From Pseudomonadota bacterium (lineage in GTDB: Bacteria; Pseudomonadota; Alphaproteobacteria; Rhizobiales; Hyphomicrobiaceae), in contig JAFAFW010000020.1 in assembly GCA_023423275.1 (NCBI GenBank), positions 111,071-175,070 on the forward strand: a stretch of 64,000 nt of DNA. Direction: 5' to 3'. Under the pieces are notes generated by a model, which was not told where the DNA came from, ran no database searches, and saw only the letters and a list, made by a program, of their open reading frames with translations. Positions 26,560-34,496 of the stretch are shown one piece after another (positions within the stretch are counted from its first letter, which is position 1; each line of letters begins with the position of its first letter). Made by a program: the position numbers and the translations under genes.

Positions 26560-27579
26560 TCAGTCTGCCTTGGCGCCGGAGTCGCGCACCAGATCGCCCC
26601 AGAACTTGACCTGGCGATCAATGAACTGCGCGCGCTCTTCTTTCGACATCGCCGGCACGGGATCGAAGCCAGCCTTGGTCAGGCGATCCTTGATATCCGC
26701 GCTCGCCACGGCCTTCGCGAGAGCGGCGCTCAGCTTCTCCTTGATCGCGTCCGGAACACCACTTGGGACTGCGATTCCATACCAGATCTCACCGTAGGCG
26801 AACTGCGGATAGCCCTTGGATACAAACGTCGGAAATTCAGGGAATGCCGAGGATGGCCGCTCACCGGTCACCGCAAGGATCTTCAGCTTATCGCCGCGAA
26901 CCAACCCGACCACAGAGGGAACGGAAGCAAAGCCAAACAGCGTCTGCCCGCCCATCATCCCCGTAATGCCTTCCTGGCCGCGGTAAGGTACGTGCTCCGC
27001 ATTCATACCCGCAACCTTGGAAAGCAGAACCGCTGAAAGATGCTGTGACGTGCCACTTCCAGCGGAGTTATAGCGCGGCGGGTTCTGCGTTTTTGCCTTT
27101 GCGACGAGCTCTTCCAGAGTGTTGATGTTCTGGTCCGCCGACACAATCAACGCGTTTGGTGTGGTGTTAGGAATGCCAATCGGCGTGAGATCCTTCGCAG
27201 GGTCATAGGTCAGATTGGTGTAGAGCGCACGGTTGAGAGCAACTGAGCTGGTCGAGATGACAGCCAGCGTGTAGCCATCAGCTTCGCCACGAACGACTTG
27301 ACCGATGCCAACCGTGCCGCCAGCCCCGGGCTTATTCTCGACAATGACGGGCTGGCCAAGTTCAGCACTCAACCCTTCCGCCATAAGGCGACCGAAAATA
27401 TCGTTCGTAGACCCTGCGCCATAGGGAACCACGAGCGTGACTCTCCGGTTCGGGTAATCCTTGGCCACATCCTGAGCTGATGAAGGCCCGGCAAAAACAG
27501 AAGCTGCCATAAGCGCCATCGCGGCTCGCCGCGTCCAACAAAAGCCGCGTGTACGGCGTCCCTGATCGAAACTCATCAT
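26560..27579 (-). CDS. tctC: tripartite tricarboxylate transporter substrate-binding protein TctC (Bug family)
   Basis: Periplasmic receptor of 339 residues. The N-terminus contains an Arg-rich stretch with twin Arg (WTRRAAMALMAAS) and a hydrophobic core ending at Ser-Ala-Gln, so export could be by Tat or Sec. The mature protein begins with the Bug signature YPNRRVTLVVPYGAGSTNDI, then VENKPGAGGTVGI and ADGYTL. The start is ATG 27579 behind GGAAGGGAG; ATG 27576 is next to it. It delivers ligand to the TctAB permease encoded downstream. Confidence 0.93.
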   Translation of the reverse strand: MMSFDQGRRTRGFCWTRRAAMALMAASVFAGPSSAQDVAKDYPNRRVTLVVPYGAGSTNDIFGRLMAEGLSAELGQPVIVENKPGAGGTVGIGQVVRGEADGYTLAVISTSSVALNRALYTNLTYDPAKDLTPIGIPNTTPNALIVSADQNINTLEELVAKAKTQNPPRYNSAGSGTSQHLSAVLLSKVAGMNAEHVPYRGQEGITGMMGGQTLFGFASVPSVVGLVRGDKLKILAVTGERPSSAFPEFPTFVSKGYPQFAYGEIWYGIAVPSGVPDAIKEKLSAALAKAVASADIKDRLTKAGFDPVPAMSKEERAQFIDRQVKFWGDLVRDSGAKAD

Positions 27580-27596
27580 AAATACTCCCTTCCTTG

Positions 27597-28319
27597 CTAA
27601 GCTGCAGAAATGCTCGGATCCGCGTCCTCGTCCCCTCCTGCGATCGCAGCCTGGGGCAGGCTGTTCGTTGCGCGAGTTGGGGCTGTCGCTGCACTCTGCC
27701 GAAGACCGTTCACTCCGGCTAATGCCGTAGAACATACCCAGAGGACGACGGCATCCGCCTCACTCCCAGAAACGCAGGCATGCCCCATTGTGCTATCGAA
27801 GTAACAGCTGTCCCCAGCCTCCAGACGAAGCGGCTCATAGAGTTCCGTGAAAACATCGACTGTGCCTGAAAGAACGAAAATGAACTCCTCGCCCTGATGC
27901 CGAGGCAGTCTCGGGAATTCAGCAAGGCTGCGCGCTCTGATCGTGGCAACCAACGGAATGAATTTCTTGTTAGCGATATCAGCACACAGCATCTGATAGT
28001 CGTACTCGGGCGACGAATGACGCGCCCCCTCTCCCACTCGGGTCCACGTTCGGCGACCGGATGGCATCTCCTGCGTGGGGGAAGCGAATAGCTCCGTGAC
28101 ATCAACTCCAAGGCCATTCGCCAGCCGAATGATATTCTCATAGGTCGGAGAGATCTGGGAGGTCTCGACCTTCGCTATTGTCGAGAACGCAAGGCCAGTT
28201 CGCGTCGCCAGCTCCTTCAATGTCAGACCGGCATCACGCCGCAGACGGCGTACGCGCGGGCCGAGTGTCTCCGATTTTCCCCGCGGCTTCCGTGACCTGC
28301 TTTGTGTGCGCTTCCGCAA
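27597..28319 (-). CDS. XRE-family regulator with cupin sensor domain
   Basis: A 240-residue regulator: a basic N-terminal tail, a Cro/C1-type helix-turn-helix (VRRLRRDAGLTLKELATRTG to STIAKVETSQISP), and a cupin (PRHQGEEFIFVLSGTVDVF, EAGDSCYFDSTMGH). The start is uncertain: a TTG at 28319 has GGGA about 10 bases upstream, and no ATG precedes the HTH. It is the first gene of the tctC-dipeptidase-tctB-tctA-GGT run, 17 bases before tctC, so it likely regulates that operon and itself in response to a ligand bound by the cupin. Confidence 0.85.
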   Translation of the reverse strand: MRKRTQSRSRKPRGKSETLGPRVRRLRRDAGLTLKELATRTGLAFSTIAKVETSQISPTYENIIRLANGLGVDVTELFASPTQEMPSGRRTWTRVGEGARHSSPEYDYQMLCADIANKKFIPLVATIRARSLAEFPRLPRHQGEEFIFVLSGTVDVFTELYEPLRLEAGDSCYFDSTMGHACVSGSEADAVVLWVCSTALAGVNGLRQSAATAPTRATNSLPQAAIAGGDEDADPSISAA

Positions 28320-28654
28320 AATGGGCGTTCCCTGCCTTCGATCGCAGCACGCTTCTACAGCGCGGCAAAAATTGCCGGATAATACAATCTTTGCTCGGCG
28401 GCAATGTCAATGGCTAACTGCAGAACGCATGCGTGCGCTCCGTCGAATGCGGAAGACACCACGTGAGCGGAATGTTGTCCGTCAGCCTTCAGCATGCGCA
28501 GCGCGAACATTCTCGCCAACATTATTGGCTCACGCACCATCATGCGCGGGTGATGAGGGGATGCGTAACGGCAAACGCAAAACGAAGGGCACGTGCCTCG
28601 CCAATCCGACTCTGAATTGTCGGCAGGCAGTGCTCCCGGCGACCCGCGCGACGC
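28320..28654. other. divergent intergenic region between XRE-cupin operon and GntR operon, proximal part
   Basis: Promoters of the minus-strand operon should lie here. I see no convincing gene; short frames on both strands lack ribosome-binding sites and family resemblance. The neighbouring 28655-28926 segment holds the inverted repeats and small ORF listed separately. Confidence 0.5.
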
Positions 28655-28672
28655 CTCTCCTATAAAGGAGAG
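28655..28672. promoter_or_regulatory. inverted repeat, upstream copy of the GntR-operon palindrome
   Basis: CTCTCCT, a 4-base ATAA spacer, AGGAGAG: a perfect 7-bp inverted repeat. Its core CTCCTATAAAGGAG (28657-28670) matches the palindrome at 28856-28869 in 11 of 14 positions, 199 bases away, so the two are probably copies of one operator. It also contains an AAAGGAG that could serve the small ORF beginning at 28677. Confidence 0.5.
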
Positions 28673-28676
28673 AAAC

Positions 28677-28763
28677 ATGCTGATTAAAATTTACACGCCA
28701 TTTCAACGCGGCACTTCGATTGCGAGCCGTACGCTCCGAAGCACGTTTTACCTTCTATATTGA
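28677..28763 (+). CDS. possible 28-residue leader ORF
   Basis: ATG at 28677 with a strong AAAGGAG 5 bases upstream, 28 codons and a TGA at 28761-28763. The peptide (MLIKIYTPFQRG...) resembles nothing I know. Its ribosome-binding site lies inside an inverted repeat, so translation could be affected by a regulator bound there. It may be fortuitous. Confidence 0.25.
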   Translation: MLIKIYTPFQRGTSIASRTLRSTFYLLY

Positions 28764-28855
28764 TCATCCTCTAGCCATGACAAATATCGAAATTTCCCAG
28801 ATATCGACGCCTTCGCCCAGCAAAAAGGGCGCCAAAAGATCAGAAGATCAACAAT

Positions 28856-28869
28856 GTCCTATATAGGAC
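28856..28869. promoter_or_regulatory. perfect 14-bp palindrome, candidate GntR operator
   Basis: GTCCTATATAGGAC is a perfect palindrome 57 bases before the regulator start at 28927. GntR-family proteins bind short palindromes of this size upstream of their own genes. A near copy lies at 28657-28670. Together they suggest autoregulation of the GntR-ComA-TTT operon, possibly by looping. Confidence 0.6.
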
Positions 28870-28926
28870 TTGACAGTCGACCAGACCGCCAATAGCAATT
28901 TAAGTCGCCATTCTGATCAGGTCGTC

Positions 28927-29739
28927 ATGGTCACCAAACGGAACCGATTGAAACTGATCCTCGAAACTGCCGAGGCAAATGTGCCCAAGCATCGGGCGAT
29001 TGCCGACCGGCTCCTCCAAGAGATCGAAGCGGGGCGATGGGGGGCAGGCGATCGCATTCCTTCAGAGGACCAACTCGTCGAAGAAACCGGTGCAAGCCTG
29101 GGAACAGTGCAACGGGCCTTGCGGAATCTCGTCGAACTCGGCGTTGTGGTGCGACGCCATGGGCAAGGCACCTTCGTTCTCGGGGGGCGCGCACCGTTTC
29201 GGCATCTCCGGCATTTTCGTTTCCTCGCCGAGGATGGGGCACGCCTGCTGCCAGTATTCGTCAAGGTCCTCGATGTCTCGATGGTTCAAGAGACCGGTCC
29301 TTGGTCGGCATTCCTCGGTGAGCCGCAGGAAGGCTTCGTGCGCGTCAAGCGCAAGATCAGCGTTGCCGACGAGTTTGATTTTTATAGCGAAGTGTACCTT
29401 TCGGCCGATCGCTTTGGGGCTGTGGCCGAGCTTTCGTTTGAAGAGCTTGACGGCTGTTCAATCCGCGATTGTCTCGCCGAGCGTTTCAATGCCCCGACCT
29501 TGAACATCCGCCAAACGATGCTCTGCCAACCCCTGCCTCCGCGGGCCACGAGGATCATTGGCGTGCCGCAGGGGACCTACGGCTTTGTCTGGATGATTTG
29601 CGGGGCCAGTTATCGCGATGTGCCGATTACCTGGCAACGTGCCTTCATCCCACCCAACGATCATCCGCTGGAATTGCTGAGCGGCAACGATTTGTTGTTG
29701 CAGAACAAACGCTCCGGCAGCCCCTCACGCAAAGAGTAA
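28927..29739 (+). CDS. GntR-family regulator with UTRA-type ligand domain
   Basis: A 270-residue transcription factor. The winged helix spans about residues 20-85 (KHRAIADRLLQEIEAGRWGA, RIPSEDQLVEETGAS, TVQRALRNL, VVVRRHGQGTFV), the HutC/GntR pattern. The remaining residues form an effector domain of UTRA type, ending with an Arg-Ala-Phe-Ile-Pro-Pro stretch. ATG 28927 is chosen; the frame is open to a TTG at 28870, but that would start within the palindrome. It is the first gene of the plus-strand operon, 20 bases before comA, and probably represses it until a phosphorylated or carboxylated effector is present. Confidence 0.85.
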   Translation: MVTKRNRLKLILETAEANVPKHRAIADRLLQEIEAGRWGAGDRIPSEDQLVEETGASLGTVQRALRNLVELGVVVRRHGQGTFVLGGRAPFRHLRHFRFLAEDGARLLPVFVKVLDVSMVQETGPWSAFLGEPQEGFVRVKRKISVADEFDFYSEVYLSADRFGAVAELSFEELDGCSIRDCLAERFNAPTLNIRQTMLCQPLPPRATRIIGVPQGTYGFVWMICGASYRDVPITWQRAFIPPNDHPLELLSGNDLLLQNKRSGSPSRKE

Positions 29740-29759
29740 ATCATCGAAAGGCGCGCACC

Positions 29760-30563
29760 ATGCAGGATCCAGCCTTCGCAATGATTACACTTCCTCCGCG
29801 CCGCAGTGCCGTAAAGCCGCGCAAGAGTGGTCTGACCATGATGGCGGATTGGGGATTACCGCTGCATCATCAGGAAGACATCCTCGCGCTGGCTGGCCGA
29901 TACTTCGATTTCGCCAAGATCGTGACCGGAACCTCACGTCTCTATGAGCGCGATTATCTAAAGAAGAAGCTGGCGCTGTATCAGTCGCATCAGGTTCGCC
30001 CCTTCATCGGAGGACAATTCTTCGAATATGTGCTCGCCACCCAGGGCTGGGGCGCGGTGCCTGCCTTCTTCGACGAAGCTGTCGCGATTGGCTTCCAGAC
30101 AATAGAAATCTCCGACAACTGCATCCCACTTGGCGATGACGAGCGTGTTTCTGCCACCAAACTGGCAATGAAACACGGCCTCGCGGTTATGGGAGAAGTC
30201 GGGTCAAAAAACGACGCCAACGACGTCCAGATCCTGATCGCGCAGGCGCGGCAGTTTTTTGAAGCCGGTGCGGAATTCGTGCTCGTCGAAGCGGCTGAAT
30301 TGATCGACTCGGGCAAGCCAAAGCCGGACATGCTCGAAGCTTTGCGAGAGGGGCTGGATCTCAGCAGGGTCATGATCGAACTGCCTGGGCCATGGATCAG
30401 CGGCGTCACGCTGTCTCTCGTCCAGGATCTCAAAAAGGCGCTCATTACCGGCTTCGGACCGGACGTCAACATTGCAAACATTCACGCAGAAGACCTGATT
30501 GCAACCGAGGCGCTGCGTGTCGGGTTGGGGGTCGTTGGACCCACAGCACGACTGGCTGGATAA
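29760..30563 (+). CDS. comA: phosphosulfolactate synthase family protein (ComA-like)
   Basis: A 267-residue (beta/alpha)8 protein with clear ComA features: RKSGLTMMADWGLPL, AGRYFDFAKIVTGTSRLY, RPFIGGQFFEYVL, FQTIEISDNCI and AVMGEVGSKND. ComA joins sulfite and phosphoenolpyruvate to give phosphosulfolactate in coenzyme M synthesis; relatives of unknown function occur in bacteria and plants (HSA32). Here it sits in a GntR-regulated operon with a TTT importer and a DUF3604 protein, so a catabolic or reverse role on an imported sulfonate or PEP-related compound is an inference, not shown. ATG 29760 follows GAAAGG. Confidence 0.85.
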   Translation: MQDPAFAMITLPPRRSAVKPRKSGLTMMADWGLPLHHQEDILALAGRYFDFAKIVTGTSRLYERDYLKKKLALYQSHQVRPFIGGQFFEYVLATQGWGAVPAFFDEAVAIGFQTIEISDNCIPLGDDERVSATKLAMKHGLAVMGEVGSKNDANDVQILIAQARQFFEAGAEFVLVEAAELIDSGKPKPDMLEALREGLDLSRVMIELPGPWISGVTLSLVQDLKKALITGFGPDVNIANIHAEDLIATEALRVGLGVVGPTARLAG

Positions 30564-30614
30564 ACAAGAGCCAATTCCGTCACGAAATGAAACACAGAAC
30601 CATAGGAGGGTCGA

Positions 30615-31571
30615 ATGAGTTGGAGATTATGCGTTCGGAGTATTTGCGCTGCTATTCTTGCCGCGAGTATGGGAGTTGCCGCCGCCGCGGAGGATTATCC
30701 GTCAAAGCCAATCAAGCTCGTCGTCGGTTTCGGTGCCGGCGGCATGACGGACACGTCATCGCGTATCATCGCTGAAGAACTGAATAAGAGACTGGGCGCG
30801 CGGGTGCTGGTTGAGAACCAGCCTGGCGTCGGCGGATTGCTGGCGCTCGATGCCGTCAAGCGAGAGGCAGCAGACGGATACACCATCGTCACTTTTCTCT
30901 CGGATTCGCCGTTCACGGCCGCCTATCAGGATAAGCCGCTCGATTTCAACCAATGGACCATGCTCGGCGGTTACATGCCGCAGGAGCGGGTGCTTTTTGG
31001 CCGGGAGGACAATCCCTTCAAATCGCTCGATGAGATGATCTCGTACGCGAAGACCAATGATGTAACTTTCGCCGACGGAGGTTCATTTTGGTCTGCCCGC
31101 GTAATGGAGGCTTTCGCCAAACAGAATGGCCTGAAGATGCGTTTGGTGCCCTACAAATCAGGTGCTGAAGGCTCTGCCGCCATTCTCGGCGGGCACGTGA
31201 TGCTCGCGGAAACCGGCGTTGGGACACCAGCCTGGACGTCGGCTAAAGAAAAGGGCCTGGTCATAATGGCGACTCTGTCGCCAGGTGGGTTGGCAGACTT
31301 TGGACTCCCCAATATCCCAACTCTGAAAAGCACAGGCGCGAAGTTTGTTGTCGACCTCTATTACGGTCTCGCGATCAGCGCGAACACGCCACCGGAACGC
31401 ATTCAGAAATTGCGCGCGGCACTTCAGGCAATTGTCGAGGATCCTGCGGTTCAGGAGCGCTTTCGGCGGATCGATCTCATTCTCAAATGGACGCCTGGTG
31501 ACACCTATATGGAGCTGATGAAAGGCGTTGCCGCGTCTGCCGCCGGACTAAAGGCTTTCGTGAAGAAGTAA
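30615..31571 (+). CDS. tctC: tripartite tricarboxylate transporter substrate-binding protein TctC (Bug family)
   Basis: A 318-residue periplasmic binding protein with a Sec signal peptide of about 25 residues ending in an Ala-rich stretch. The Bug signature follows: YPSKPIKLVVGFGAGGMTDT, VENQPGVGGLLALDAV, ADGYTIV. AGGAGGG precedes the ATG. It would bind the substrate handled by the ComA-like enzyme and DUF3604 protein and pass it to TctBA encoded downstream. A strong hairpin lies 60 bases after its stop. Confidence 0.93.
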   Translation: MSWRLCVRSICAAILAASMGVAAAAEDYPSKPIKLVVGFGAGGMTDTSSRIIAEELNKRLGARVLVENQPGVGGLLALDAVKREAADGYTIVTFLSDSPFTAAYQDKPLDFNQWTMLGGYMPQERVLFGREDNPFKSLDEMISYAKTNDVTFADGGSFWSARVMEAFAKQNGLKMRLVPYKSGAEGSAAILGGHVMLAETGVGTPAWTSAKEKGLVIMATLSPGGLADFGLPNIPTLKSTGAKFVVDLYYGLAISANTPPERIQKLRAALQAIVEDPAVQERFRRIDLILKWTPGDTYMELMKGVAASAAGLKAFVKK

Positions 31572-31630
31572 CCGGCGTCCTGAAACGGGAAGCGGACAAG
31601 CTTTTTCTCTGAAATGAACGATCATAGCTG

Positions 31631-31654
31631 GACGAAGCAAGTCGTTGCTTCGTC
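31631..31654 (+). other. perfect intra-operon hairpin after tctC
   Basis: GACGAAGCAA at 31631-31640, loop GTCG, TTGCTTCGTC at 31645-31654: a perfect 10-bp stem. No T run follows. Hairpins after binding-protein genes often protect the upstream message and so raise TctC levels over the downstream permease; partial termination is also possible. Confidence 0.6.
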
Positions 31655-31737
31655 TACGGCGAAGCGGTGCCCGAGGCAGGCAACTCCTCCGCCATTCTCC
31701 AAGCCAAGTTTGCCTGCCTATCAAGAAGGAACTGCAA

Positions 31738-33978
31738 ATGCCGTTCTCCCGCTATATGTCAGAACGTCTTGGTCGGGCGGACATCTCGCCCCAAGGCCCC
31801 CATATAGCGGGATCGCATGTTCCGCTGACCATCGTCTTCACTGCCGGTGCGGTCGGGATAGACGACAGCGGTGCTTTGAAATTCAGCTGGCGTACCGCAT
31901 CGGATTCGGGAAAGCCGCAGTTCACGGATCCCCGCGCGCCCAACTATACCACCGCCTATGCCACCAACGGTGCAAAACTGCACATCGAATATAATCGCAA
32001 CAATATCCGCCCATGGGTCAACACCATCTTCATTCGCCTGATCGGTGGATTTCTGCGCGAAGGCGACCAGATCATTGTAAAGATCGGAGATCCCGCGCAC
32101 GGCTCGCCCGGGTATCGCCTGCAAACCTGCTGCGACGACGATTTCCAGTTCAAGACGTTCGTCGACGCGTTCGCCACTTATGATTTCGTCCCGATAGATC
32201 AGTCACCGGTGCTGAAATTGGTGCCGGGTGCGCCCGCGCGCTGGAAGGCTTATTTGCCGACTCTCCGGCGTATGAATGATACCTTTCGCCTGGTGATCGT
32301 TCCCGAAGACCGGTGGGGCAATCCAACGGATCAGGCCGACCAGACCATCATGCTCTCTGCGAATATGCCGGTTGCAGGTTTGCCGGAACGCGTGATCTTC
32401 AACAAGGGCGACGGTCCTCATGTGATAGAAGGCCTCAAGGTTGGCGCATCGGGCGTATTCGAAATCAACCTTTTGAGGCCCGATGGCTCGTTGCTTGGGG
32501 CGTCCAATCCGTTGCGATTGGCCGAGGACACTCCGATGCTTCATTATTGGGGCGACCTTCACGGCCAAAGCAACGAGACCGTGGGGACCAACACGGTGCA
32601 CCAATATTTCGCCTTCGCGCGGGACCGTGCCTTCTTGGACATGGTGGCGCATCAAGGAAACGATTTTCAGATCGACGACAAACTGTGGTCGACGATCAAC
32701 GAGCTGACGAAGGAATATGACGTCCCAGGCCGCTTCGTCGCCCTCCCCGCCTATGAATGGTCGGGCAACACGGGAATGGGTGGCGATCACAATGTCTATT
32801 ACCGCACGGAAGGACGACCCATTTACCGGTCCTCAAAAGTGCTCCTCGAAACCGAAACCAAAGATCCAGTTTGCCTCAACGTCAACGATCTCTTCACGGC
32901 GCTCCAGAAAGAGGATGCCGTGGTGCTTGCGCATGTCGGCGGACGCCATGCGGACATATCGGTCGGACATGACGGGCGCATCGAGCAATCTGTCGAAATC
33001 CATTCCTGCTGGGGCACCTTCGAGTGGATTCTCCACGATGCCTTCGACCTCGGTTATCGTACCGGACTGGTCTGTCACAGCGACGACCACAAAGGACGGC
33101 CGGGCGCGGCATATCCCGGCGCGTCTACGTTCGGTGCGATCGGCGGGCTGACTTGCTACATCATGCCCGGTCTCGACCGGGACCACTTGTTCGATGCGTT
33201 GCGCGCTCGCCGCCACTACGGGACCACCGGCACCAGGCTCTATCTCGACGTGAAGGCGCATTTCGAACAGGATGCGCAAAGCTTCGAGACGGATCCGGCG
33301 CTTGGAGCAACGCGAGTGAGGGCCGTGAAAACCGCGGAGATGGGAGAAATCGTCCGCACCGATGAGAGCTCGATCGAACTCGCCGTCGAAATCAACGGCT
33401 CTGCACCGATCGAGCGCGTCACGATCTTCAATGGAAAATCACCCGTAGCCGTGCGGCGGGGCTTCGACCGCAATGCATTGGGCAAGCGTATTCGGATTCT
33501 ATGGGAAGGCGCGGAATATCGGGGCCGTGCGAGAGAAGTATATTGGCGTGGACATTGCCGCCTGGAGGGAAATCGCTTTCTGTCCACGAAGTCCTTCAAT
33601 CTGTTCAACGTCGATAAACCGCTGTGTGTCGCCGACGACGGAAGCAGGGTGGAGTTTGACTCCGTGACGACCGGAAACCTCGCTGGATTTGATCTGTGGC
33701 TGGAATCCGGAGCAACGGGAGAATTGATATTCGCCAGCAGCGTTATCGACGCGCGCCTGCCGATCGCCGAAATCGGATTGCAGGACCGGGGATTCGACGC
33801 CGGCGGACTGGGCAAACAGCTACGCATTTTCCGATTGCCAGACGTCAACGATGCGCGCTCCCTGTCGTTCAGGCAACGTATCGCCCTGAAGAAGAGCGCC
33901 GATAATCCGATCTATGTCAGAGTCACGCAGGAAGATGGTCACCAGGCGTGGTCGAGCCCGATCTATCTCATACCCTGA
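31738..33978 (+). CDS. DUF3604 family protein, PHP-like metal hydrolase
   Basis: A 746-residue cytosolic protein of the DUF3604 family. The N-terminal 260 residues look like beta-sandwich; residues 270-560 hold a PHP-like metal site: YWGDLHGQS (DLH at 273-275), MVAHQGND (His304), PAYEW (Glu340), GDHNVYY (350-356), LAHVGGRH (399-404) and CHSDDHKGRPG (446-456). PHP domains often cleave phosphoesters. Function of DUF3604 is not established. ATG 31738 is used, with AAGGA upstream; the frame is open further but overlaps the hairpin. Co-transcription with a ComA-like enzyme suggests it may act as the phosphatase or hydrolase step. Confidence 0.85.
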   Translation: MPFSRYMSERLGRADISPQGPHIAGSHVPLTIVFTAGAVGIDDSGALKFSWRTASDSGKPQFTDPRAPNYTTAYATNGAKLHIEYNRNNIRPWVNTIFIRLIGGFLREGDQIIVKIGDPAHGSPGYRLQTCCDDDFQFKTFVDAFATYDFVPIDQSPVLKLVPGAPARWKAYLPTLRRMNDTFRLVIVPEDRWGNPTDQADQTIMLSANMPVAGLPERVIFNKGDGPHVIEGLKVGASGVFEINLLRPDGSLLGASNPLRLAEDTPMLHYWGDLHGQSNETVGTNTVHQYFAFARDRAFLDMVAHQGNDFQIDDKLWSTINELTKEYDVPGRFVALPAYEWSGNTGMGGDHNVYYRTEGRPIYRSSKVLLETETKDPVCLNVNDLFTALQKEDAVVLAHVGGRHADISVGHDGRIEQSVEIHSCWGTFEWILHDAFDLGYRTGLVCHSDDHKGRPGAAYPGASTFGAIGGLTCYIMPGLDRDHLFDALRARRHYGTTGTRLYLDVKAHFEQDAQSFETDPALGATRVRAVKTAEMGEIVRTDESSIELAVEINGSAPIERVTIFNGKSPVAVRRGFDRNALGKRIRILWEGAEYRGRAREVYWRGHCRLEGNRFLSTKSFNLFNVDKPLCVADDGSRVEFDSVTTGNLAGFDLWLESGATGELIFASSVIDARLPIAEIGLQDRGFDAGGLGKQLRIFRLPDVNDARSLSFRQRIALKKSADNPIYVRVTQEDGHQAWSSPIYLIP

Positions 33979-34493
33979 TGGGTAGCCTCGGTCGCGCCGG
34001 ATACTCAACTCATGTGGTCAGGAGAAGTCCATTGAGGGATCAGGTATCACTGCTATCGGGCGGAATATTCGTCACCATCGGCTGCATCTATGGCATCACG
34101 GCCTGGCTGTCCCTTCCGATCGGGAACTTAACGGACATGGGCCCTGGATACTTTCCGATCGTGCTGTCGGGGTTGATGACATTGCTCGGGGCAGCAATAG
34201 TTGCGCGCGGTGTATTGAGTGCATCCGCCATCACCGTGGACGACGTACCATGGCGCGCGCTCACCATGAACACGATTGCAATTCTCAGCTTTGCATTCTT
34301 CGTAAGATCGCTGGGGCTGTTCCCCACAGTCATGCTGACGGCATTCTTGAGCGGCCTGGGCAGCCCTGGCGTCTCACTTTCAAAGGCAGCCATCGCCGGT
34401 TTCGCCATCGCGGTGCTATGCACCGTGATCTTCGGTTTCGTTATCGGGCTGCCGATCGCGATTATCGGTCCCTGGCTCGGGGGTTTCATTTAA
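33978..34493 (+). CDS. tctB: tripartite tricarboxylate transporter small permease TctB
   Basis: A 171-residue membrane protein with four hydrophobic segments and the TctB signature MGPGYFPIVLSGLMTLLGA. Two starts are credible: ATG 33978, which overlaps the DUF3604 stop as TGATG, and TTG 34032, which has AGGAG close upstream and would remove 18 polar residues. It precedes tctA by three bases. The order here (TctC-DUF3604-TctB-TctA) mirrors the other TTT operon (TctC-dipeptidase-TctB-TctA): in both, an enzyme gene is inserted between the receptor and the permeases. Confidence 0.88.
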   Translation: MGSLGRAGYSTHVVRRSPLRDQVSLLSGGIFVTIGCIYGITAWLSLPIGNLTDMGPGYFPIVLSGLMTLLGAAIVARGVLSASAITVDDVPWRALTMNTIAILSFAFFVRSLGLFPTVMLTAFLSGLGSPGVSLSKAAIAGFAIAVLCTVIFGFVIGLPIAIIGPWLGGFI

Positions 34494-34496
34494 CTC

